Assembly: GCA_012931725.1 (NCBI GenBank)
Contig: CM022951.1
Coordinates: 21,291,457-21,355,456, forward strand
Source of the DNA: Litsea cubeba
Lineage: Eukaryota > Streptophyta > Magnoliopsida > Laurales > Lauraceae
Reading direction: 5' to 3'
DNA length: 64,000 bases
Under the pieces are notes generated by a model. That model ran no database searches. It was not told the origin of the DNA and saw only the letters and a program-made list of their open reading frames with translations. Position numbers and translations under genes: made by a program. This document shows positions 1 to 11,890 of the stretch, piece by piece. The stretch's first letter is position 1. Each line of letters opens with the position of its first letter.

Positions 1-1275
1 TAATTTTGCGTGTGTACTCTTAGCCCTGTTAGTGGTGCCGTTGCCAAAATGCATATTCTGATCCGTCCAAACAGACACGAATTGTTCCTTATGCTTATTC
101 AACCACGAGTTCTTCACATAATCAACAGCATGTGGATACCCGCAAAAATTCCATTCCAAAGCACTTAGAAGTTGAAGATAGTCACTTTCAGTTGGAGAGA
201 GTACCAACATGTTCCAACAAGAGATAAAAGCATCCCATCTGTCGTTGGTCTCAAAGAACTTCTTACAGTTTGCCAAGATGTTCCTAGAAATATGCCACCT
301 GCATAATAAGTTTGCTGCATTCGGATATACAACTTTGATTGCATTCATGAGCGCTAACTCTCTATCTGTGACAATCACACGTGACATAATGCATCCATCC
401 ATTACATCCTTAAGCCTCTCCATGGCCCATCTATAATTGGCCTCCCTCTCTGAATCAAGGTAAACGAAAGCAACGGAGAACGTCAGTTGGGTAGATGTAA
501 CACCAACAATCTCAAGCAATGGAAGTCGATATCTATTGGTCTTGTACGTGGAATCCATTATCAAAACTTCTGGAAATGCACGTAATAGCTGAATAGATGA
601 CGGATGTGCCCAGAATAAGTCTAAGATTGCATCTGTATCATCATTGCTAGTGTGATACTCAATATACTTGTTCTTCTCCAAATGCATCATAAGTTGCTGC
701 ATCTGTGATCGACCGGCCATCTCTGTCACCCTAAACTTCTGACGAGCATTGTAGATACTCTTCATCGTAGTGGTGTTGTGCACATTCCTCTCCTGTAGCG
801 TTCGAAGGATGTTCCTTGGCTTCACCAGACTCTTAGACATATCAATCAAAACATTAATCTCTTCCGTAGAAAGCCTACCAGCGAACGAGTGCCCTTCGAG
901 ATGTTGTGCGTTTGGATGATTGTGTATCCCACAAACCACTGCTAACATCCAATCATCGTCAGTAGGCAACTTTCGACCCTTCAAAGCAAATGGGCAATTA
1001 CACTTCTTCGTTCCCGTTGCCTTGTTAGGATTCTTCTTTTCGTATATCTTCGATGAAGCCCTGTAACTACCACTTCTCTCACAGGATAAAACTAATCTCG
1101 GTTTCCTACCATCTCCACCAGCATCTGAAGTTTTGATTACAATCACCAAGCCATGTTTCTTTCCGACATCCCGTGTCCATTGGATTAGATCATCTCGGCT
1201 TCTGAATATCATTTCAGTGGTGAAGACATTAGTAAAATCAAGAGAGCACTGACTTGCACCAGTTGAATCAATCTC
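1..1275 (-). CDS. MULE transposase / FAR1-related protein, exon open to window edge
   Basis: One uninterrupted minus-strand frame of 425 codons runs from a splice-acceptor-like TTTTCAG (exon starts at 1275) off the left edge of the window. The N-terminal part (about residues 15-120) looks like the FAR1/WRKY-GCM1 type zinc-binding DNA-binding region, with spaced Cys residues (KKCNCPFAL) and a later HNHP. Around residue 239 is DSTYKTNRYRLPL, the first catalytic Asp block of MULE transposases. Near residue 302 is VTDRELALMNAI, the second Asp block, followed by CRWHISRN. The third acidic residue and any SWIM finger would lie beyond the left edge. Family role: cut-and-paste transposase of Mutator-like elements, nuclear; domesticated relatives are the FHY3/FAR1 regulators. 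Intactness suggests a recent element or a domesticated gene. No upstream exon was recognised. Confidence 0.85.
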
Positions 1276-1310
1276 CTGAAAATATGATCCCAAAATTATT
1301 AGTTTATTAG

Positions 1311-1500
1311 TGCACGGTTCTGTAGGACCGTGCAAAATCACACTGCACGGCACATTTTAACTGTGCAATATTTTTTTGCACGGTTCAATATAACCGTGCA
1401 AGTTTATTTTGCACGGTTTATTGAGACCGTGCAAAAAAATATTGCACAGTTAAAATGTGCCATGCAGTGTGATTTTGCACGGTTCTGGAATACCGAGCAT
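1311..1500. repeat. foldback element made of nested hairpins
   Basis: Four short stem-loops of the form TGCACGGTT...AACCGTGCA occur at about 1311-1334, 1376-1401, 1409-1434 and 1476-1500 (the last is imperfect). The whole is also a large inverted repeat: the arm at about 1326-1380 matches the reverse complement of about 1428-1485 with one or two differences. No coding content. It lies just upstream of the MULE exon and may be a MITE or foldback insertion in an intron or 5' flank. Confidence 0.75.
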
Positions 1501-2086
1501 ATCGCGGAAAAAATGAGTGACGAGCTGGAAACGGAGTTGGAGAATATACCTCCTCTTGGTAGATTGACAGCATGTTGAAAATGCCTGCTTTCAGTAGACA
1601 ATGTGCCCCGGGGAGATGAGTACTTTCAAGGGTTGAAGATTCTGGTGAGACTTAAGGATACTTTTAAATGGTTGAAGAAGATGATGAGGAAAGAAATGAA
1701 CATCAACGGGCATGAATGAGTACGAGGGAACGGTTACGAAACAATGGATGAAAGGGAGAATGAAGAAGAAAAAGAGGATGAATAGGAGATGACAGTACCT
1801 AAACGGCTCCCCCACTGTGAAAGAACGAAAGGAAGAGGAGAGGAGGAGGTTGATGGTAAAGGGCTAGTTCGTCCTTTCACTGGAGGGCAATTTGGTAATT
1901 AAAAAAAACTTAAAAGTGGGTGTATTCATCAAAACTGGTGGTACATATAGAATTTCCCAAGTTCAGGTTAGGTTGGTGGGTCATAGTAATAAAGTTAGTC
2001 ATTTTCTATATTCTTTGGGTGTGTAGTTTCATATGTACTTGGTGTCTACTTTTAACTTAAATTGGGTTTTCCCATTATGAATTAAA
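1501..2086. other. no gene recognised
   Basis: Purine-rich, then AT-rich sequence with only short open frames that resemble nothing known. It runs into the Helitron-type 3' end at 2087 and may be the 3' part of that element or 5' flank of the transposase gene. Confidence 0.4.
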
Positions 2087-2119
2087 GGCCCGCGTTGGGC
2101 GTGGGCCCTGAAGCGCTAG
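2087..2119 (+). mobile_element. Helitron-type 3' terminus
   Basis: GGCCCGCG and CGTGGGCC (2087-2094 / 2100-2107) form an 8-bp stem with one wobble pair around a TTGGG loop. After 8 nt come CTAG (2116-2119) and a T. A GC hairpin a few bases before CTRR|T is the known Helitron 3' signature. The matching 5' end was not located. Confidence 0.65.
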
Positions 2120-3709
2120 TTATATAATAAAAGACAGCAGGTGAATTCGTGTGGGAGCGACACGTGACACGTCCTCAAACTTTTTGTATCCCTTCATTCC
2201 AGAATTGCCCTTCCATATCCTAAAATCTCTCCCTGTACACACTACCACTATAATCTCTCATCCCTAAAATCTCTCCCTTTACATATACATTTTCTTGTAT
2301 GAGAGTCAGAAAATCCATGAATGTGAGAGTGCCCCATTATGCACATATGGCCTAAACATCACCTTGATTGGATGATCATAGCCAATTTACTAGGGCCCCC
2401 AATCATGTATGGGAGTCAGAAAATCCATAAATGGGCCCCATTACACAATGCATTGCAAGATCCACCTCCACGAGAAGTGTACAATGATGAGGGTGCCCCA
2501 CTGTGCACATATGGCCTAAACATCACCTTGGTCGGATGATCATAGCCAATTTACTAGGGGCCCCCAAAATTTATATGCATCAAAATACATCTAAGTCGAT
2601 TGATAATGTGCATTTAAGGGTTCACATCTTGGACCCGTTCCAGTATTTTTCTGATAGGGTACCCCAGCAATGCAATGCATTTTAATATTGAGACCTTTCA
2701 TGAGTGCCCATAAAAATCTCATATGAATTCCGTGTACATATTTTCTTCATATGGATTCCGTGCATATCTTGTGCCCACCAAAGTACAAAATCATCAATAA
2801 AGCATTTGTGATGGACCCAGAAACTTTTTATTGAATTAATCTAAAATTTAGGGGTGGTAATTCATGGGGGAGCAACACCTGGCGCGTTCTAAAAATTTTT
2901 GCTGAACTTATCCAACCCACCTATTGACCCATCCATTGAAACTAACCCTTGATTTGTGCAACCCGCAAACTGGGCCCATCAATCTATATCTTACCGATCC
3001 ATCACCTAGACCTACTTCATCTACAAGGTCTTTATGTTTTCTTTGAAAAAATAATTCTTTAATAGATTCATGGGTTTTTGAACTTTTTTTTAATGATCTT
3101 GATCTACAAGAGATTGAGTCCTCTTTTATTCTCGAAAAAAAAAAAAAAACAAAGAGACTTGGATGTTATTCCACATTGGGAAACAAGATTTTATTCACGA
3201 AGTGGTATGATTTCTTTTCTTTTGTATTTTTTTATAGATTTTTTAATTGTAGTTATTTTTTGTAATTTTCTTCTTTTATTGTGGTCATATTCAAGTAGTA
3301 GAGGTATGATTTTCTTTTCTTTCTTTTTTTTTTTATTGTACTTCTTTTCTTTTGTATTCTTTTTAGTAAATGTTTTAACGTGAAATTGCAATTTTCTTTT
3401 AAAAGAAGTTGCATTTTGCATTGGGGTTTTTGTGATGATCCATAAATTTCTTTCACTTTATTTTTCATTCGATTTCTATTACTTAATGTTACAGTTTTAG
3501 TCCAATCACAATCAATAAAAGATGATTCAATTAGATCATTTTACTTATTTTTTTACCTTGATTTTTTAAGTTCAGTTTTAAATGTGTTTGTATTATCAAT
3601 TATATATTGATTTTTATTTATAATTTATTTAAAAATTATAAATATCTCTAATTAAAATATTATTTACCTTTTATCATGGCCTGCGTTGGGCGCAGGCCTA
3701 CTCCACTAG
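2120..3709 (+). mobile_element. non-autonomous Helitron-like element
   Basis: It begins directly after the previous CTAG. It ends at CTAG 3706-3709, preceded by a perfect 8-bp hairpin (GGCCTGCG / CGCAGGCC, 3678-3698) with a TTGGG loop. Inside, a roughly 80-bp block at 2325-2400 is repeated at 2489-2570. The subterminal sequence near 2140 recurs near 2850, which suggests a nested copy. There is no Rep/helicase coding region. The canonical 5' TC is not evident, so the left boundary is inferred. Confidence 0.55.
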
Positions 3710-3732
3710 TATATATATAAGGGATGTGATCC

Positions 3733-4083
3733 AGTGAGAACTTTTCTCACGGAGTCACCTTGGGAATTTTTTTTTGTGGGCTCCACTGGGGGGATTCAAT
3801 TTGAAATGGGACCGATGGGGATTGAAAGATCTATATGGGACCACCCCAAATATTAAGTTTGGCCTCAATCCCATGCTTCTAACCCCTTCATCCATGGCTG
3901 ACAAGCCCAATCCATTTATATGGGTATATAGTTGATCCAACGGTCCAGTTCATTCGCATTTGTGCCAAACCCTATGGCGTGTGACTATGAAGGGGTCCCT
4001 GTCCATTGCAAGGTTTGGATTGGGTGATAGGTGGGCCCCACCCATAGTTCTCACGGTTTGAACCGTGAGAACAGTTCTCACCT
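3733..4083. mobile_element. MITE-like element with ~20-bp terminal inverted repeats
   Basis: The left end AGTGAGAACTTTTCTCACGG (3733-3752) and the right end CCGTGAGAACAGTTCTCACC (4063-4082) are imperfect inverted repeats. The right end also carries the palindrome CTCACGGTTTGAACCGTGAG (4051-4070). About 350 bp, non-coding. A clean target-site duplication was not found, so the superfamily is open. Confidence 0.55.
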
Positions 4084-4460
4084 AATTATTTCTTATATAT
4101 ATATGTATATCTATATATATATATATATCTTTTATAACTTATTGAATCAAAAGATATGTTATACTTTTAGAAAAAAAATACGTTATTTGGTTGGGAGAGA
4201 TTTTGTTATGTCCTAAATTTCAAAAATGTCCGCTCTTTGATATTCAGAAATAGAGATCAGGGTCCATTTATGGACGCCTAATCGCCCATACTTGTCCATC
4301 TATCTCTTGTAAGCCATTGCATATTACGGCCTTTAGATTGATTGAACATTACGGCCTCCATCGATAAACATCCCAAACAAAAACAAAACATAAAGGCACG
4401 CAAGTTCATCATGTGTTTTATATAGAATGTTGATTGCACATATTTGAATAGTGATCCCAC
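4084..4460. repeat. AT-rich spacer with TA microsatellite
   Basis: A TA-rich tract at 4093-4130 is followed by AT-rich sequence without a recognisable gene, up to the next Helitron-like 5' end. Confidence 0.5.
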
Positions 4461-4992
4461 ATTATATATTATATATATTAAAGCAAAGGGGGAGGTGGGC
4501 TGTGAGGGGTGCCACCTCATCTCTAAAAAGTCTCTCCTTTCATAGAAATATGCAAAAAAAACCCACATTATTTTAAGGTGCCACCTCACTTTGGGCTACT
4601 CTTTCTCTCCTAAAATCTCTCATAAGAGATTTTTATGAACATTTGAATTTGAGTCATATTTCTTGCCATTATACAAATTATAAGTAAATCTTTACAGTCG
4701 GTTTGTTTTGTTTTCCTTAGATCTTCAATCATCAATGGGTCCCATGTTAAATATGTTTTGGGGGCCCTACCGATAAATGAAATCCAAGCTGTTGCTCCTT
4801 TACTTTCCTTTCAGTTTCTTTCCCCAATGGATGGTTCCAGTAGTGGGCACCGGTTCGTATTAAATATATTTCCCTCGTATTGGATGAAATCCCAATGACA
4901 TTCTCTTAACCCCTTTTTCCTAAGAGTGGGCCCCATTGATGTAATCCCAATGTACATCTTTTATGTTTTTTTTCTTCTCTTACACTTGTTCG

Positions 4993-5023
<31 letters not shown>

Positions 5024-5560
5024 CAATTTTTTTTTCTTATACTATCAATCATCTGTGGGGGCCAATTGTTCCATCACCATAAATCCATATGTGGTGTGTG
5101 GCTAGTTCATTGATGATGAAATCATTTGATTTTCATTTCCTTTCTTCTTATCTTTCCTTTTTTTCTTCTTTGGATGTAGAGCCATCGGTGGTTCCCACAC
5201 GTTAAAAATATTTCAAGGGTAGCCCCCACTGATGGATCAAACACGTTAATCTTTTTATCCCTTTCTTTTAGTTCTTTTTAGTAGATGTAGATCCATCTGG
5301 TTTGTTTTCTTTTCTTATATTTTCAATCATCAATGGTAGAATATACCCATAAATGAGATGGTCGTAATGGTCAGCGCTTTAAATTCAAGGGGTCATCGTG
5401 TTATGTAAATTTACTTTATTTTTTTTTTTTTTCATACATAGAATTTTTTTTAATATTCAAAGATAATAATAAAATTATTTTATATTTATTTTATCTTAAC
5501 AATATTTCAAAAGAATTCTAGATTTTAACATTTTTTGATTTTTTGCCCGGGATTAGCACG
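4461..5560 (+). mobile_element. Helitron-like unit A, 3' end truncated
   Basis: The 5' sequence TATATATTAAAGCAAAGGGG (4471-4490) followed by GAGGTGGGCTGT is shared with units starting near 5665, 7316 and 10221. The body from 4680 matches units B and D. The 3' hairpin GCCCGG...CACGG (5545-5561) is present, but the element breaks there into another element's 5' sequence and lacks the GTTTGTTGCTAG tail. No protein coding seen. Confidence 0.6.
4993..5018. repeat. C homopolymer tract
   Basis: About 26 consecutive C residues inside Helitron-like unit A. The matching position of unit B (near 6751) has only a short C run. Length is uncertain in any assembly. Confidence 0.8.
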
Positions 5561-5664
5561 GAGGGGGAGGTGGGCTATGAGGGGTGCCAATACCAATGGG
5601 AAATATTCATGTGCCTCCCTCCCTCACCATGTTACGGTGAGTCCATGTTATAATGAGCGATAAT
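5561..5664 (+). mobile_element. fragment of a Helitron-like 5' end
   Basis: Starts abruptly at AGGGGGAGGTGGGCTATGAG, the 5' subterminal motif without its TTAAAGCA leader, fused to the truncated hairpin of unit A. It is followed by about 80 bp of unrelated sequence before the next unit. Confidence 0.45.
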
Positions 5665-7315
5665 TATATATATTAAAGCAAAGGGGGAGGTGGGCTGTGG
5701 GGGTGCCACGTCATCCCTAAAAAGTCTCTCCATTCAGAGAAATATGCACAAAAAGCCCACATTATTTTAAGGTGTCACCTCACTTTGGGCTACTCTTTCT
5801 CTCCTAAAACCTTTCTCATAAAAGATTTTTATAAACGTTTGAATTTAAGTCCTATTTCTTGCCACTATTCAAAATTATAAGCAAATCTTTACAGTCGGTT
5901 TGTTTTCTTTTTCTTAGATCTTCAATCATCAATGTGTCCCATGTTAAATATATTTTGTGGGCCCTACCGATAAATGAAATCCAAGCTGTTGCTCCTTTAC
6001 TTTACTTTCAATTTTTTTCCTCAAATGGATGGTTCCAGTAGTGATCACCAGTTCGTATTAAATATATTTCAAGATTGGACTCCCATATTGAATGAAATCC
6101 CAATGGCCTTCTCTTAACCTCTTTTTTATAAGAGTGGGCCCCACTGATGGAGGGAGGCAATGCTGTTGGCCGTTGTCTGGTTTCTTAATGGATGCAAATC
6201 AATTAATGGGCCCCGCACATTTAACTTATTTCTGCAGTGGGACCCACTTATAGATTAATATAGCTCATTTACTCTCCTTTCAGTTTTTTTCCCCAAATGG
6301 ATGGTTCCAGTAGTGGGCATCGGTTCGTATTAAATATATTTCAAGATTGGACTCCAGTATTGGATGAAATCCCAATGGCCTTCTCTTAACCCCTTTTTTT
6401 CCAAGAGTGGGCCCCACCGATGAAGGGAGGCAAGCCCCGTTGTCTGGTTTCTTAATGGATGCAAATCAATTAGTGGGCCCCGCACATTTAACTTATTTCT
6501 GCAGTGGGACCTACTCATGGATTATGCATATATATTAGTTTTCTAGGTCAATATGTATCCGTAGTGGGCAATAAGACTGGGTTGGTATCATACACAAGCT
6601 TAATTTCTTTGATAATTGTTAGGATGTCATTTGTGTGCACATGAATTAGAACTATTAGAAACATACTATGATGACTCATATCTATATCCACGTACACTCA
6701 TCCCATGCAATGTACATCTTTTATGTTTTTTTTCTTCTCTCACACTTGTTCGCCCCCCTCTCTTTCAAATTTTTTTCTTATACTATCAATTATCTGTAGG
6801 TGCCAATTGTTCTATCACCATAAATCCAGATGTGGTGTGTGGCCCATTGAGGATGAAATCATTTGATTTCCATTTCCTTTATTCTTATCTTCCATTTTTT
6901 CTTCTTTGGATGCAGAGCCATCAGTGGGTCCCACATGTTAAAAACATTTCAAGGGTAGCCCCCACTGATGGATCAAACACGTTAATCTTTTTATCCCTTT
7001 CTTTTGGTTCTTTTTAGTAGATGTAGATCCATCCGATTTGTTTTCTTTTCTTATATTTTCAATCATCAATGGTATAATAAACCCGTAAATGAGATGGTCG
7101 TAATGGTCAATGCCTTTAAATTCAAGGGGTCATCGTGTTATGTAAATTTACTTTATTTTATATTTATTTTCATACATAGAAACTTTTTTATTATTCAAAG
7201 TTAAAAAAAAAACTTATTTTATATTTATTTTATCTTAACAATATTTCAAAAGAATTCTTAAATTTTAATATATTTTGATTTTTTGCCCGGGCTTAACACG
7301 GGCGTTTGTTGCTAG
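5665..7315 (+). mobile_element. Helitron-like unit B
   Basis: Begins TTATATATATTAAAGCAAAG. Ends in a GCCCG/CGGGC hairpin (7285-7303) followed by GTTTGTTG and CTAG (7312-7315). The body is homologous to units A and D. An internal block of about 250 bp (about 6006-6260) is repeated in tandem at about 6274-6512. No Rep/helicase is present, so the unit is non-autonomous. Confidence 0.65.
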
Positions 7316-10220
7316 TTATATATATTAAAGCAAAGGGGGAGGTGGGCTGTAGGGGGTGCCACCTCAGCATGCATAATTTCTCCTTTAAGAAAAATCACTT
7401 AGAAAATAGTGAGAGAGCCTTTGCCTTTCAAGTGGGCCTTCTCAATTCTCCTCAAATCTCCTAAAATCTCTCCATCCCCTCCGATATACTCTCTCTTATT
7501 AAACCTATAATATCTCTCTTAACAAATTCAACTTTATAAATTATCTCTTTATCCCCTTGAATTGAAATTTTAATTCCTAAAATCTCTCAATCCCGCAATG
7601 AAGCCATCCCTATTCTCATGCCAACCACCTCTCCCTTATACATATGAGGTCATGGTTACTTCTGGACTTCATAACAGATAACAGGTTGCAGTGTCATAAT
7701 TCAAAGGTTTCCAGTATTCTTTGATTTCTTGATAGAATTTGAGTCTGCTACTGTGCATTTAAGGAAAACATCATAACCTTTCTATCTCTCATGTTCTTCC
7801 CATCATAACCTTTCCATCTCTCATGTTCTTCAATTGGTTTAAACTAATGGGGCTTTTCTTTATCCTGTTTTTCCAGCAGGGTAACTGCCTAAATGCACCA
7901 GTAGGTACTTTTCACTTCAATTTGATCAAATGTATACCATGTGATTTTTTTTTTGCTTCTTTTTTCTTTAAGTTTTTTCACATGCTTTAGACCTGTTCAA
8001 TGTAATTATGGGATGACTTCGATTGAAATCAAATTTGGTATGTTACAAAACAAGCGCGATAGTGATTATGAATGCTTTTGAATACAGAGATAAGCCTGAT
8101 ATTCTATAATTATAGGAAAGTATAAGAATCTCTAAGACTTGCTATTAGAGGATCTGTGTGGTGTAGATAAATAATGATACTTTCTGTCAAGGGATTTTAA
8201 GTGCCGGATCTTATCACCTGCATGTCAGATGATTATGGATTAAATAAATCTTAAATATATTTTGATATCTAGGAATACAAAACAAATTTGAATCCTATGT
8301 ATCCGCCAATGAAAATATGATACTTTTTTTCCTGTTCGGTACGAAAATGAATTCTATTACACATCAGCAACCCTCTCTTCTAAAGGAAGAACCTTGCACT
8401 TGTATAGAAAGACGTCATAGATTTCAGATGAAGAATTGATCTGATGTGTTGCTTTTTCATTGAATGCAAAGTTTCTTTGATGCAGATCATCAGAGGATAC
8501 ATAAATCACTAAGTTTCAGCCTTCAAGGGCCCCTCAATTAAGGCAGTGAGTGTTTTCTGGTTATTTTTATGAGTTCAATTATTACCAAGATATAAAAATA
8601 TAAAACATTCAAAAATATTTTATTGTTCTCAAATGATTGTAATATCTTTGCCTGCTTGCAGAGAGTGAGAATGTGCTGATATCGTTTGAGTTCTACTGAG
8701 TAGAGACAGTAAGCTGCAAGGGAGAGAGAATTATATAAAGATGGGGAGAGTCTTGATATCGAAGGGCCAGAGGATTCCACCCAAGGTCGCTACTTCATTG
8801 AACCTTAGAAGCCAAGCAGAGAAAAAGGAGAGAAAGTTCATATGATTAAGGAACTCAATTTAGGAAAACAAATGCACTCCTTCATACTGAATTTATAATG
8901 ATATTAAGAGAATGGTCATCCTTCTATGTTGTTTGAGGGTTTGGTAAGCTTCATGAATGGCTTGGATGGTCTTATATAGGGATGGCAATGAGGGGTCAGG
9001 ATTGGGTCATACTAATTTTATACCCACCTCATTTGACATCCTAAACCTACGCTACTTTATAGTAGTGGGTCTCATGTCATATAAAAAATGCAAGGCAATC
9101 TAGACCATCCCAATTGCTACATGGGTGTGCCTAATTATTCATGTGGGCCATTAATGCATGCCCATCTTGGTTTTATCTTCTAGTGGTTGTTAATGTCAAT
9201 TGATCTGGGATATCTAGTTGTACGAAATACCATCCATCTGGTTCATTTCACTTTTGATGATATGGCCCATGATCTTGATGGTCCTCATCATGTGCTAGGC
9301 AGGATGAGGATGAAAAGGGGGTGGGGTAGAAAATAAATAGGAATACTTTAAACTTGCTCACCAACTAAAAAAATACATGAGACCTACCTTTAATAATTGT
9401 TGTAGATGAGGCCACCTTTAAATACAACATGATGTACCTTAATGAATTAGGATACGATGCCCGCTTTTAAATATTACATCATGTAACCCCACCAATACTC
9501 CTTGGAACACCACATCAACAAGGGCTTACTGTCCAAATGTCCAATTGGACACACCTTTAGAAATTTGGATCTAGGGCCTATCTTTAGATGTTACATCATA
9601 CATCAGCAACGTCCCATTGTCCAATTGGACACACCTTGAAGGAATTATGATATGAGGCCCACCGTTAGATGTTACATCATGTGACCCCACCAAGTTATTT
9701 TTTCTTTTTTTTATTAAAATTATATATATAATAAATATAAATTATTTATTTATTTATTTATCACGCATGTGGGGCCCACCCTTAATCCATCCAAATGAAC
9801 CAAACACGCGACCCTCCTAAATCGCACATGTCCACTAGCTTTTGGTCAAATCTGGATGGTCAAATGGAGATAGCGGCTGAGACTATTTTTTTTACAAAGA
9901 GAAGGGTCCTATGGAGTCCTTGAAATCCCCCAATCCCGACCCCCCATGTGGGCCCCGCCACACACTTGAGCTTCTGTCCTATATAGACACACATTCATAC
10001 TTGTGTAATGGCCAATGCCTTTAAATTCAACGGGTCATCATGTTAAGTAAGTTTACTTCATTTTATATTTATTTTCATTACATGTTAAAAGATTCTAATA
10101 TTTAAAGATAATAAATTTCTTTAGTTTAGATTTATTTTATCTTAAAATATTTTAAAAGAATTTTTAAATCTTAATATATTTCATTTTTGGCCCGGGCTTA
10201 GCACGGGCGTTTGTTGCTAG
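7316..10220 (+). mobile_element. Helitron-like unit C with different cargo
   Basis: It shares only its ends with the other units: the 5' TATATATATTAAAGCAAAGG, and the last ~210 bp with a GCCCG/CGGGC hairpin (10190-10208) and CTAG 10217-10220. The 2.6 kb between (about 7380-10000) is unlike units A, B and D and may be captured or unrelated sequence. I see no recognisable gene in it. A 35-codon frame at 8740-8847 (minus-strand shadow nearby) resembles nothing I know. Confidence 0.55.
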
Positions 10221-11890
10221 TTATATATATTAAAGCAAAGGGGGAGGTGGGCTGTGAGGGTGCCACCTCATCCGTAAAAAGTCTCTTCTTTCAGAGAAAT
10301 ACGAAAGACAAAAAACAAAAAAAAAAAGGGGGAGGTGGGCTGTGGAGGGTGCCACCTACCCCTGAAAATTCTCTAAATACAAAAGGAAAAAAACGAGGGA
10401 CCCTTAAAAAGTTATATCTCCTCAAATCTCCTAAAATCTCTCCATTCACTCCAATCTTCCCTAAAATCTCTCTATCCCCTCCAATTTTCTTTATCATCTC
10501 ATCCCTAAAATCTCTGCATAGGATGGTAGCAAAATGACTCCTTATCTACTACAATCATGGGCTGTGGGGGGTGCCACCTCATCCCTAACAAGTCTCTCCT
10601 TTCAAAGAAATATGCACAAAAAACCCACATTGTTTTAAAGGGCCACCTCACTTTGGGCTACTCTTTCTCTCCTAAAACCTCTCTCATAAGAGATTTTTAG
10701 AATTTGAGTCATATTTCTTGCTATTATCCAAATTATAAGCAAATCTTTACAATCGGTTTGTTTTCTTTTTCTTAGATCTTCAATTATCAATGGGTCACAT
10801 GTTAAATATGTTTTGTGGGCCCTACTGAAAAATGAAATCCAAATTGTTGCTCCTTTACTCTCCTTTCACTTTTTTTTCCCCTAAATGGATGGATTAAATA
10901 TATTTCAACATTGGACTCCAGTATTGGATGAAATCCCAATGGCCTTCTCTTAACCCATTTTTTCTAAGAGTGGGCCTCACTGATGGAGGGAGGCAAGCCT
11001 ATTGGCCGTTGTCTGGTTTCTTAATGGATGCAAATCAATTAATGTGCCCCGCACATTTAACTTATTTTTACAGTGGGACTCACTCATGGATTATACATAA
11101 ATATTAGTTTTCTGGGTCAACATCTATCTGCAGTAGGCAATCAGACTGGGTTGGTACCATACACAAGCTTAATTTATTTGATAATTGTTAGGATGTGATT
11201 TGTGTGCATATGACTTAGAATTATTAGAAACATACTATGATGACTCATATCTATATCCACGTACACTCATCCCATGTATTGTACATCTTTTATATTTTTT
11301 TCTTCTCTTACACTTATTCGGCCCCCTCTCTTCCGATTTTTTTTCCTTATACTATCAATCATCTGTGGGGGCCAACTGTTCCATCACCATAAATCCAGAT
11401 GTGGTGTGTGGCCCATTGAGGATGAAATCATTTGATTTCCATTTCCTTTCTTCTTATATTCCCTTTTTTCTTCTTTGGATGCAGAGCCATCAGTGGGTCC
11501 CACATGTTAAAAACATATCAAGGGTGGCCCCCACTGATGGATCAAACACGTTAATTTTTTTACCGCTTTCTTTTGGTTCTTTTTAATAGATGTAGATCCA
11601 TCCAGTTTGTTTTCGTTTTCTTATATTTTCAATCATCAATGGTACAATATATCCGTAAATGAGATAGTCGTAATGGTCAATACATTTAAATTCAAGGGGT
11701 CGTCGTGTTATGTAAATTTACTTTATTTTATATTTTTTCCATACATAGAAATTTTTTTAATATTCAAAGATAATAATAATAATAATAATAATATTTTATA
11801 TTTATTTTATCCTAATAATGTTTTAAAAGAATTCTTAAATTTTAATATACTTTCATTTTTTGACCAGACTTAGCACGGGTTTGTTGCTAG
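10221..11890 (+). mobile_element. Helitron-like unit D with nested 5' ends
   Basis: The 5' motif occurs three times (about 10221, 10325 and, truncated, 10560) before a single 3' end. That end is a degenerate hairpin and CTAG at 11887-11890. The body from 10730 matches units A and B. This suggests insertions into, or recombination within, the 5' end. Includes an (ATA/AAT)n tract near 11770-11795. Confidence 0.6.

Noticed and set aside
3078..3468. Open frames on both strands around 3.1-3.5 kb
   Set aside because: Low-complexity T/A-rich sequence inside a Helitron-like element. The translations are Phe/Leu- or Lys-rich with no family resemblance.
6616..7204. 133-aa frames at 6616 and 11185 that resemble each other
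   Set aside because: The similarity follows from the homologous Helitron-like units. Stops and indels differ elsewhere and codon composition is not coding-like.
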